64,000 nt of DNA. Source: Bacillota bacterium. GTDB taxonomy: Bacteria; Bacillota; Bacilli; Paenibacillales; NBRC-103111. Below are positions 53,668 through 61,715 of the stretch, one piece after another. The stretch spans positions 124,001 through 188,000 of the forward strand of contig JAEWIS010000039.1 in assembly GCA_023386955.1 (NCBI GenBank). Direction: 5' to 3'. The notes under the pieces were generated by a model that saw only the letters and a list, made by a program, of their open reading frames with translations, made no database searches and was not told the origin of the DNA. Position numbers and translations under genes: made by a program. Numbering within the stretch: the first letter of the stretch is position 1; every line of letters begins with the position of its first letter.

Positions 53668-54894
53668 TTACCCCATCCGCTTGCCAACTTCGTCAAATTC
53701 CCGGATATACGCCACTAAATCCATAAAGTTTACCCAGGAAATACCCACCTTTTGATCTGCCGCGCCATAAGACATGACCAGATCCTCCCCTATGATAACG
53801 CCTCCAGTGGTAAACAGACAAGGAGTCGGGTAATCCGAGGGCAGCTCCCACTCCCGTTGCGCATACATGAGACGGTCAGAGCAGCGGTGGATCACCACTG
53901 GGAAGTCATCCGCCTGCTCCCTTATAATCATGAAGGATTGGGTATATCCGAACTGCACATCTTTTTTCGCATGATAAGGGACCAGCCATTCCCGATTCCC
54001 CAGAGCTAACGGCGGCCAGCTTGCCCCCACGCGATTCTCCTCCCAGTCAAAAAGCGGGGCAGCCAGAAGCTTATGTTCCGCCCGGGGCGAGGCAAAATCA
54101 GCAAGGGTCTCCGCAGCGGCCAAATAAATGGAGGGTTTACCCGCCTCCGCTCCTCCTTGGAAGGGAAGGACATTCATCGGCCGATGCAGCATGACATACT
54201 GCCATTTCCCCTTCACCTTCATTTTGTGGGGGAACAGGAACACATCGCGGTTATCGCTGACATGTCCCTCGGTAAGCGGGCCCACATACTGGAAGGCCCG
54301 TTCGTAATTTCTTTGCTTCAATTCATCCAAATCCAGCTTGTATAGAACAGTGACCGTATCATTGGCCCGGGCCGCTTGAATAAACGGCTCCTCCCCGTCT
54401 CCTTCGAATATCCAGGCCGGCACATATTCGAAACGCGTTTGCACCGGTGGCTGCTGGCTGCCAAGCCAATAAGGACCCGGAGGAAACGGGCGGCAGGCCA
54501 CCGACACATACAGCTCCTCCCCGACATAAAAGATCCGCGGATCCTCCACACAGCCGTTGGCATAATTGCGCACCTTCCGGCCGTAGATGTCCGTGACATA
54601 CAGCTCATGCTCATCATAACCCAATGCCGGAGCGAGAGCGGGCCTGGAGAAGTCTGCGTCCCATGTTTCCCCTGCATCCTTGCTTATGGCATAGCCCAAA
54701 AAAATCGGATAAGGATCGTGACAGCCTTCCCTTCTTTTTTGCGCCCAAGGGCCGGTTGCCCGGAAGAGCATATGAATGTCATCCGAGTCAGGGTCCTTGA
54801 TAATAGCCGGGTTCAACACCATTTTTTCCGCCCACGCACATCCGGGGACTGGCTCAAGAGCCGGTTTGTTTAAATAGCGAAATTCTGGCTTCAT
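53668..54894 (-). CDS. GH130-like glycoside phosphorylase/hydrolase
   Basis: 408-residue five-bladed beta-propeller-type enzyme. Seen: LNPAIIKDP, the EDPRIF motif (GCVEDPRIFYVGEELY) and DWEENRVG near the C-terminal half; these are typical of GH130 (mannoside phosphorylases and hydrolases) and related GH43-like families. Start 54894 (MKPEFRYLNKPAL) has GGAGGAG upstream. Divergent from the AraC regulator with 61 bases between the starts. Specificity unresolved. Confidence 0.8.
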   Translation of the reverse strand: MKPEFRYLNKPALEPVPGCAWAEKMVLNPAIIKDPDSDDIHMLFRATGPWAQKRREGCHDPYPIFLGYAISKDAGETWDADFSRPALAPALGYDEHELYVTDIYGRKVRNYANGCVEDPRIFYVGEELYVSVACRPFPPGPYWLGSQQPPVQTRFEYVPAWIFEGDGEEPFIQAARANDTVTVLYKLDLDELKQRNYERAFQYVGPLTEGHVSDNRDVFLFPHKMKVKGKWQYVMLHRPMNVLPFQGGAEAGKPSIYLAAAETLADFASPRAEHKLLAAPLFDWEENRVGASWPPLALGNREWLVPYHAKKDVQFGYTQSFMIIREQADDFPVVIHRCSDRLMYAQREWELPSDYPTPCLFTTGGVIIGEDLVMSYGAADQKVGISWVNFMDLVAYIREFDEVGKRMG

Positions 54895-54955
54895 AGCTCC
54901 TCCTGTGTTACATATTAAGTACAAACATATTTCAACTAAACGGAGAGGGGGGAAC

Positions 54956-55792
54956 GTGCCCGTGACGAAGTCAGGCCCACCCCAATGCAATGTTTTGTAT
55001 GCCAATTATTTCATCCACACGAAGCCCCACTCCGTCCAGTACCAAAACGGGTTGAACTCCTATCTGTTCCGGCTGCAGGCAGAAGGCACCTGCCGCGCCC
55101 TGGTGGCGGGCAAATACGAGACCATTGTTCCGGGAGACCTGCTGGTCTATACACCGGAAGAGCCCTATGAGCTTATCGTGCAACCCCGGAAGGCCCCGGA
55201 ATCAGAGGAGATCCAGCCGGTCGCAGACTATTTTCTGATCGGCAACGGAGAATGGCTGGACGCCTGGTGGAAGGATAAAAGCCTGCCCGCCAAAACGAAT
55301 ATCGGCTTTGACGATACAGTCCTTACCTTGTGGAAGCATATGATCAGCGAGAAGAAAAAAGTGATGCACAACCAGGAGGAAATTATGGATTACCTCCTGC
55401 GGACATTTTGTCTGACATTGGAGCAGGTCATCCGCCTCAAGCAGCGCACCAAAGGAGCGGATACCGCGTATCAGCTGAAGCAATATATCGAACATCATGC
55501 CCATGAACCCCTCAGCTTGGAGCGAATATCCGCTTCTGTGGGATTAAGCGTCTCCCGCTGCTCCTACCTGTTCAAGGCTGCTTTTGGCCAATCGCTGTTT
55601 GCCTATTGTATCGATGTCCGGCTGAAGCTTGCGCAGCAGCAGGTGCTCTACAGCAATCAGGCCCTGGAGCAGATTGCCGACAAAACAGGCTTTCAGAGCT
55701 ATCCCCACTTCTGCCGGGTTTTCCGCCATCGGTTCGGACATCCGCCGGGGGAGTACCGGCGCCTGTTCGGGTTCCGGTTCCACGCGGATTGA
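54956..55792 (+). CDS. AraC-family transcriptional regulator
   Basis: 278 residues: N-terminal cupin-like sensing domain (about 10-170) and two C-terminal helix-turn-helix motifs (LSLERISASVGLSVSRCSYL, and EQIADKTGFQSYPHFCRVFR). Start set at GTG 54956 with GGAGAGG 7 bases upstream. Likely controls the divergent GH130-phosphoesterase genes and perhaps the next gene downstream. Confidence 0.9.
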   Translation: MPVTKSGPPQCNVLYANYFIHTKPHSVQYQNGLNSYLFRLQAEGTCRALVAGKYETIVPGDLLVYTPEEPYELIVQPRKAPESEEIQPVADYFLIGNGEWLDAWWKDKSLPAKTNIGFDDTVLTLWKHMISEKKKVMHNQEEIMDYLLRTFCLTLEQVIRLKQRTKGADTAYQLKQYIEHHAHEPLSLERISASVGLSVSRCSYLFKAAFGQSLFAYCIDVRLKLAQQQVLYSNQALEQIADKTGFQSYPHFCRVFRHRFGHPPGEYRRLFGFRFHAD

Positions 55793-55808
55793 TACCCCCG
55801 CCTCCGGA

Positions 55809-57305
55809 TCAGTTCTCTACATACAAAACCTGATGCTCCTCCGCAAGCACGGCCCGCAGTTCCTCATACCCTACATGCTGGACGATGCCGTCCCCATCCA
55901 GCGCCAGTGCAGCCGCGGCGGCAGCCGATTGTCCCAGGATCATAAAGACCGGCTCCATTCGGATCGAGCCGTAGGCCGCATGCGTAGCGGAGACACAGAC
56001 CGGTACGATCAGATTGGTGCATTCCGCTTCCTTCGGGACAACCGCCCGGTAGCTGATGGGATAAGGAGCCTTCAATTTGATATAAAACCCGCCCTCTGTG
56101 CTGACATGCCCGTCCTCATTCACATAGTATTGGGTGTGATGCGAGTCCATGGCAAAGGAGCCCATCCCGATGGAATCCGGCACCGGGTTTTCCAGCCGGA
56201 CCACGTGCTCCGTCACCACATAATCGCTTACCATTCTGCGGGACTCTCTGACGTACAGCTGGGGAGTCCAATGGCCAGTCTCGGTAAACTCATCCCTGGG
56301 CAATCCCCACGGCTTATAGACCGCACGGATTTCCTCCGGCACACGCGGGTGGTTCTGGATGGTCCAGACATACCCCTGCTGATAAACCAGGTGGTCCTTC
56401 CAGATCTGTTCCCGCGTCTGGTAATCCGCCTCGGCATAGCTGTGGTTCATCCCGTTGTAGTCCGTGGAGATGCCGCTGTTATTATTGGAATCCGTCTTAT
56501 CCGGGGTGACCAGGTTTAACTTAAAGAACTTGGTGCTTTGCCCCTGCTCAATAGCCCGGAACAAAATTTCGTAATCCGCTTCGTTATATCCCTCCGGCTT
56601 TTCGATCTCTATGCGGTTGTCCGGATTGTTGGTCAGACACATGCGGAAGTTATAGGCCTGAAGCTTGTTGTCCCCATCGCCGATATCGCCGCCCCGGTCC
56701 GGATTCACACGCAGCAGCAAGCCGCTTTCGGGTACTCCTTTGACCACATAGGGATCGATCCCGCCAGGCAGCTCATTGCCGGGATGAATGCCGTTTAAGG
56801 TCTCCCCGTATTGAGAATTGGACTCCCGGCCTACAAAATAGGCTACGTCCGATTTGCCCAGCAGATCCCCTTCATACGTGGCATCGATAAACACCTTGCC
56901 CCGATAGACGTTCCCGGATTCCATGCGAATGGATTGGATAGTGCCTCCAAGCTTCTCCACCCCGTCGATAAGCTCAAGCCTTTCCCCGTACATAACCTCG
57001 ATGCTATGTTCCGCCACAAATTCCTGCAGCACCTCAAGCGCTACCTTGGGTTCGAACAGCCAACGTGCTCCGTCCTGCCCATATTTCCGGGCGACCCGCC
57101 GGTAAAACTCCAGGGACAAACCTCCGATGGCTTCCTTCATGCCTACGTCCGTATCTCCCAGTCCTCCGGTGGTCAAACCGCCAATCCGGTTGCTGGATTC
57201 GATTACGACTACGCTTTTGCCCATTTTTTTGGCCTGGACAGCCGCCATAATGCCTGCAGCCGTACCTCCGTAAATCACGATATCCGCTTGTTTATCCTGT
57301 CCCAC
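55809..57305 (-). CDS. FAD-dependent oxidoreductase (PF12831 type)
   Basis: 498 residues. N-terminal FAD-binding YGGTAAGIMAAVQAKKMGKS and IGGLTTGGLGDTDVG, a second nucleotide-fold strand with IDATYEGDLLGKSDVAYFVGR, and a C-terminal Rossmann remnant (SAAAAAALALDGDG). No signal peptide. GTG start with GGAGGAGGGG upstream. Proteins of this type occur in glycan and plant-polymer loci; substrate unknown. Convergent with the AraC gene. Confidence 0.85.
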   Translation of the reverse strand: MGQDKQADIVIYGGTAAGIMAAVQAKKMGKSVVVIESSNRIGGLTTGGLGDTDVGMKEAIGGLSLEFYRRVARKYGQDGARWLFEPKVALEVLQEFVAEHSIEVMYGERLELIDGVEKLGGTIQSIRMESGNVYRGKVFIDATYEGDLLGKSDVAYFVGRESNSQYGETLNGIHPGNELPGGIDPYVVKGVPESGLLLRVNPDRGGDIGDGDNKLQAYNFRMCLTNNPDNRIEIEKPEGYNEADYEILFRAIEQGQSTKFFKLNLVTPDKTDSNNNSGISTDYNGMNHSYAEADYQTREQIWKDHLVYQQGYVWTIQNHPRVPEEIRAVYKPWGLPRDEFTETGHWTPQLYVRESRRMVSDYVVTEHVVRLENPVPDSIGMGSFAMDSHHTQYYVNEDGHVSTEGGFYIKLKAPYPISYRAVVPKEAECTNLIVPVCVSATHAAYGSIRMEPVFMILGQSAAAAAALALDGDGIVQHVGYEELRAVLAEEHQVLYVEN

Positions 57306-57479
57306 GTTACCCCTCCTCCATAGTGGCCTTCCTTAGTAATATGATTATAAGTCTCCTTCGGAGGGGGCGTGAATGATGGATCTTCCTTTTTCAGTTGATG
57401 AATCTTACTGTTTTTGCATTGGTGCCTGTATCCTGCTAAGGTAGAGGAAATAGGAGGAAAGCCATAAGGAGGTTTGACC

Positions 57480-58214
57480 ATGAAAGTGAGGATTATTGGA
57501 CGCTGGGGCGCTTATCCCGCTGCAGGGGAAGCCAGTGCCTCTTACCTGCTGGAAGCAGGGGACCGGCAGCTTCTGCTGGACTGCGGCAGCGGAGCCTTAA
57601 GCGCGCTGCAGCGTTTTGTTCCGCTGAGCGAGTTGTCATCGGTTGTCATCAGCCATCACCATCACGACCATGTAGCCGATCTGGGCTGTTTGCAGTACGC
57701 CTGCCTTGTGGAAACCGACCTGATGAAGCGGCAGCGGCCCTTGCGGATTTTGCTGCCGCGGGAGAAGGAGGGGGATTGGCCGTTGAAGGAAATGAAAGGG
57801 ACCTATGCGGAGGGAATTTCCCATACCGCCAGCCTGACGGAGGAGAACGGGCTACGTCTCCGTTTTTTCCAGACGGACCATGACGGCTATTGCCTGGGGA
57901 TGCGGATTGAAGCAGAGGGCAGGGTGCTGGTGTATACAGCCGATACCCGCTATAACGAGGCTCTGTTGCCTTGGCTTCAGGACGCAGACCTGCTCATTGC
58001 GGAAAGCTCCTTCTACAACGGGCAGGAGGCAGCGCGTTATGGACATATGACAGCTGCGGAGGCAGCCCGGTTGGCAGCCAAGGCAGGAGCCAAACGGCTG
58101 GTGCTCACCCATCTCCCCCATTTTGGGGAGCTCAGCCTGCTCCGGGAAGAAGCCGCAGCCGAATTCGGAAGGGAGATTATTCTCCCTGAGCCCGGCATGC
58201 AGCTCACCGTTTAA
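57480..58214 (+). CDS. MBL-fold metal-dependent hydrolase
   Basis: 244-residue metallo-beta-lactamase-fold protein. Seen: LLLDCGSGALSAL, the metal motif SHHHHDHVADL, YTADTRYNEALL and AESSFY; conserved His near the end (VLTHLPHF). Resembles RNase Z-like/YhfI-type hydrolases of Bacillales. AAGGAGG lies 7 bases before the ATG. Free-standing between a FAD oxidoreductase and an acyltransferase gene. Confidence 0.88.
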   Translation: MKVRIIGRWGAYPAAGEASASYLLEAGDRQLLLDCGSGALSALQRFVPLSELSSVVISHHHHDHVADLGCLQYACLVETDLMKRQRPLRILLPREKEGDWPLKEMKGTYAEGISHTASLTEENGLRLRFFQTDHDGYCLGMRIEAEGRVLVYTADTRYNEALLPWLQDADLLIAESSFYNGQEAARYGHMTAAEAARLAAKAGAKRLVLTHLPHFGELSLLREEAAAEFGREIILPEPGMQLTV

Positions 58215-58218
58215 CAAC

Positions 58219-58248
58219 AAAAAATCCGCAGACTCTGCGGATTTTTTT
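58219..58248. terminator. bidirectional terminator
   Basis: AAAAAATCCGCAGA-ctc-TGCGGATTTTTTT, a perfect stem with T runs on both strands, between the convergent MBL and acyltransferase genes. Confidence 0.93.
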
Positions 58249-58272
58249 GTGAAGCGGACGGGCCGCCACTCT

Positions 58273-59373
58273 TTATTTCGCCACCGTTAAATGCTGGTCG
58301 GCAGCCGGATTGCGTATCCGTTTGCCACGGGTGGTTACACCCAGCTTGCCTACTATAAACTCCCCGGCCGGGTGGCGAGTCAGCAGGTAGGTGGAAACCA
58401 TGGACAGCACTAGTGCCGATACGGACAGATACAGGATATAAACCGATAGATTCCAATGCACACGGATGCCCTGGGGCAGAACCTTGAAGGCCTTATGGAG
58501 AACCGCAATGAAGAAAACATGAAGCCAGTAGATGCCGAAGGAATAGGAGCTCACCGTCTCCAGCCAACGGGGAACAAACCTTGCCTTAGCCGTCAGCGCG
58601 AAGATAAAGAAACAAAGCAGCACCGTATACACCAGCACATCCACACGCTTGGAGCCAAACGGGAACAGGCCTGTCTGTGCCGACAGCAGCACTGCTGCCG
58701 CTCCTGCTGCACTTCCAATAAAAAGGTGCAGCCTGTATGGACTCAGCTTGCGCCGGTACCAATCCAGATTCTGCCCCACATGGCAAGCCAGCACATAATA
58801 GAAAATCCAGGCGAAGAAGGGCAGCCACCATACGCTGACAGGAAGCGAAACCTTTTGCCAAAGAAGGGCAACGATCAGTAAATAACCTGCATTGATCAAC
58901 AACGAATAAGGAAGCAGCCGCCGGAAGGGAATGGCCTTCACCAGCCTGTGAAACCCAATATGGAGCAGGTAAAACTGGAAGATAATCAGAATGAAATATC
59001 CATGAAATTGCCCCAGCACGATATTCTGCCATATTTTCACCAGCAGGGGACTGAAGGAGCCCTCAATGGCGCAGGCCAGCGCTGCATAAAAAACACCCAT
59101 AATGACATAAGGAACCAGAATGTACTTGGTTCTTTTCACCAAAAAACCCTCCGGCGTGCCCTGAGGGTAAGCATGGGACAGGACCAAGGCGGAGATAAAC
59201 ACAAACATAGGTGTGCCAAACAACAAAAGCTCCGTCACCGTTTTCCATACATTGAGGGTCGCTCCGCTTTCTGTATCCAGAAAGGGGTACCAATTCAAGG
59301 ATGAGGAGATGGAATGACCCAGAACAATACTTAAACAAGCGATGGCCCGGAGAAAAAAAACTTCCCTAATCAT
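58273..59373 (-). CDS. acyltransferase 3 family membrane protein
   Basis: 366-residue membrane protein with about 10 helices (OafA/WecH/ICA-type acyltransferase). Seen: FLRAIACLSIVLGHS with the family His, a loop YPQGTPEGFLVKRTKYILVP and SSYSFGIYWLHVFFI. Probably O-acylates a surface glycan or polyol lipid carrier; substrate unknown. The C-terminal tail is basic. GGAGG lies 11 bases before the ATG. Confidence 0.87.
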   Translation of the reverse strand: MIREVFFLRAIACLSIVLGHSISSSLNWYPFLDTESGATLNVWKTVTELLLFGTPMFVFISALVLSHAYPQGTPEGFLVKRTKYILVPYVIMGVFYAALACAIEGSFSPLLVKIWQNIVLGQFHGYFILIIFQFYLLHIGFHRLVKAIPFRRLLPYSLLINAGYLLIVALLWQKVSLPVSVWWLPFFAWIFYYVLACHVGQNLDWYRRKLSPYRLHLFIGSAAGAAAVLLSAQTGLFPFGSKRVDVLVYTVLLCFFIFALTAKARFVPRWLETVSSYSFGIYWLHVFFIAVLHKAFKVLPQGIRVHWNLSVYILYLSVSALVLSMVSTYLLTRHPAGEFIVGKLGVTTRGKRIRNPAADQHLTVAK

Positions 59374-59646
59374 AAAACCTTACGCCTCCTCTAATCGGTT
59401 TTTCCAAAAACCTCTACATTCCAATTGGCTTGTTGCATATGGGGACCCCCCTATTATTGTTACATTTTGTATCATGAATGGAATTATTTCTCTTTCATTT
59501 GATACAGTATGTATCTGGCGATACAGTTTGTCAATCCTTTTTCGCGTTTTTAGTTCCACGTACCCAGCCAACCGCCTCCAGGGTGGTTATAATGTAATGA
59601 TGCGCAAATACAAGCTTTAACACTCACTGGAAGGAGCGATTCACCG
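59374..59646. promoter_or_regulatory. divergent region with GATACA half-sites
   Basis: Between the divergent acyltransferase and aldo/keto reductase genes. GATACAgtaTGTATC (59501-59515) is a perfect inverted repeat and further GATACA-type half-sites lie at 59468 and 59520. A TATAAT sits at 59588-59593 (plus strand). Likely an operator region; the regulator is not obvious. Confidence 0.45.
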
Positions 59647-60486
59647 ATGCACACCATTCCAAATCTCTCATTACATGACGGACTCACCCTTCCCGCAATC
59701 GGTTTTGGAACCTACAGCTTGAAGGGCGAGGCCGGGGTAGCCGGCATAAAAAGCGCCATTGAGCTGGGCTATCGTCTGTTGGATTCCGCTTTCCGCTATG
59801 AGAACGAAGGGACAGTGGGAGAGGCAGTTCGGCAGGCCTCCGTGCCAAGGGACGAGCTCGTGATCTGTTCGAAGCTGCCCGGCAAACGCCACGCCTACCA
59901 GGAAGCGCTGGAAACTGTTCAGGAATCTCTGTATCGAGGCCGTCTGGACTACTATGACCTGTATTTGATCCATTGGCCCAATCCGCGGATCAATCTCTAT
60001 GTGGAAGCCTGGCAGGCATTGATCGAGGCGAAAAAACGGGGTTATGTCCGCTCCATCGGCGTCTGCAATTTCCTGCCGGAGCATATCGAGCGGCTGGTGG
60101 CGGAAACGGGCGTGAAACCCAGCCTGAATCAAATTGAGCTGCACCCGTACTTCAATCAGGAGGAGCTGCGGAAGTGGCATAAGGAGCAGCAGATTGTTAC
60201 AGAATCCTGGAGCCCCTTGGGGCGGAGCACCGGTATGCTGGAGCAGCCGGAAATCACCGGAATTGCCCGGCGTTATGGCAAAACTCCCTCCCAGGTAGTG
60301 CTGCGCTGGCATATCCAGCTGGGTGCCCTGCCGATTCCCCGGGCACGCTCTGCTGAGCATCAGCAGGAGAACCTGGAGGTGTTCGATTTTGAGCTGACAC
60401 CGGAGGAAATGGCTTTGATCAACGGATTGACCCGGGCCGACGGACGGCTGCAGGATCAGGACCCGGCGGTGTATGAGGAATTCTAG
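59647..60486 (+). CDS. aldo/keto reductase
   Basis: 279-residue NADPH-dependent reductase. The full catalytic tetrad is present: Asp46, Tyr51, Lys76 and His109 (LDSAFRYENE, ICSKLPG, LYLIHWP). Resembles the YtbE/YvgN group. GGAAGGAG precedes the ATG. Substrate not readable; divergent from the acyltransferase. Confidence 0.93.
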   Translation: MHTIPNLSLHDGLTLPAIGFGTYSLKGEAGVAGIKSAIELGYRLLDSAFRYENEGTVGEAVRQASVPRDELVICSKLPGKRHAYQEALETVQESLYRGRLDYYDLYLIHWPNPRINLYVEAWQALIEAKKRGYVRSIGVCNFLPEHIERLVAETGVKPSLNQIELHPYFNQEELRKWHKEQQIVTESWSPLGRSTGMLEQPEITGIARRYGKTPSQVVLRWHIQLGALPIPRARSAEHQQENLEVFDFELTPEEMALINGLTRADGRLQDQDPAVYEEF

Positions 60487-60497
60487 GCATGTGCAGC

Positions 60498-60550
60498 AAA
60501 AAGCCCCATCCTCCTGCCGTATATTCTGCGGCAATCGGATGGGGCTATTG
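60498..60550. terminator. bidirectional terminator between the AKR and LacI genes
   Basis: AAAAAGCCCCATCC ... GGATGGGGCTATTGTTT, a 10-bp stem with an inner TGCCG/CGGCA stem. T run is stronger on the minus strand. Confidence 0.88.
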
Positions 60551-60563
60551 TTTGGTTCCGCTA

Positions 60564-61607
60564 TTAGGGAAGCCGTGGCGCCTGCGCCAGACTGGGCCGG
60601 GGAAGGAAGGAGGCTGCGAGCTGTATCTCCTTTGGAGCTTCCGCTGCCGGTTCCGGCACAAGGGAATCAGGAGCGGTGAGCTCCGGCTCCTCGATCAGCC
60701 GAAGCAGCAGCTCCATGGCCTGATGAGCGGCCTTCTCCCGGGGATAATCCAGAGTGGCAATGGGCGGATGGGTTTCGCTGACCATCAGGATGTTCTCCGA
60801 GCTGATGATGGAGAGCTTCTCCGGCACGGTCCAGCCCCGCTCCCGGCAAGCGGAGCAAGCTCCGATGGCCGTTAAGTCATTGGCGCAAACCAGGGCAGTG
60901 AATGCCGGTTCAGCCGGAAGCTCCAGCAGATGCTCCCGGGCGGACTCGTAGCGTCCCCCGTCTTCCAGCCAATCACACCAGAGTGTAACGTCCCGCGCTA
61001 TTTCCTCCACCGCTGCTGCGAAGGCCCTCATACGCGGATAAAGCGGAGCAGACAGCACTCCAGGCCCAATATACGCTATATGACGGTGCCCCAGACGGAT
61101 GAGCTCCGCCACCACCTGACGGTAAGCAGCAGCCCAATCCACATCAATAATATGGACGTTGGCGCTGGCCTTCCCGGGGGCCATGACGGATACCACGGGA
61201 ATGCCCTTCTTCCGGAAGGAAGCCAGTGTCTCTTCCTTCAAGCTTTGCCCCAGCAGAACAATGCCATCCACACGACCGGCCAATTGGGCCAGCAGCTCCT
61301 GCTCACGGTCAGCGTCATAGCTCCGGTAGGCAATCATATAGCCATGCTTGCGGGCCGCTTCCTCCAAATGCAGGAGAATCCCCGCCTCGAAGGGATTGCC
61401 GATGAAATTGGTGAGCACAGCCAGCTGGCCGCTCTTGCGGGTCTTCAGGCTGCGGGCCGTCAGATTGGGCGTGTAGCCCAGCTCCTCCATGGCCGCCAGT
61501 ACCTTGCGGCGGGTCTCCTCCTTGACGAAGCTTTTATTGTTCAGCACATACGACACAACAGCCACGGACACTCCTGCCAGCCGCGCCACATCATTGCGAG
61601 TTGCCAT
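60564..61607 (-). CDS. LacI-family transcriptional regulator
   Basis: 347 residues: N-terminal helix-turn-helix (ATRNDVARLAGVSVAVVSYV) and hinge, then a periplasmic-binding-like effector domain (about 65-340) with DRTFADGIVLLGQSLKEE-type segments. Start 61607 has AAGGAG upstream. It lies downstream of the FAD oxidoreductase on the same strand, so it may regulate it and itself. Confidence 0.92.
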   Translation of the reverse strand: MATRNDVARLAGVSVAVVSYVLNNKSFVKEETRRKVLAAMEELGYTPNLTARSLKTRKSGQLAVLTNFIGNPFEAGILLHLEEAARKHGYMIAYRSYDADREQELLAQLAGRVDGIVLLGQSLKEETLASFRKKGIPVVSVMAPGKASANVHIIDVDWAAAYRQVVAELIRLGHRHIAYIGPGVLSAPLYPRMRAFAAAVEEIARDVTLWCDWLEDGGRYESAREHLLELPAEPAFTALVCANDLTAIGACSACRERGWTVPEKLSIISSENILMVSETHPPIATLDYPREKAAHQAMELLLRLIEEPELTAPDSLVPEPAAEAPKEIQLAASFLPRPSLAQAPRLP

Positions 61608-61715
61608 ATCCTTCTCCTTGCTGTTCCATTGCTTGTTCCCCGGTCCCCGCTTAAGCACGGTACAGGACAGGGCTGCTTATCCTAAGTCTATCCGTTTCCG
61701 GGGAAAATGCAATCC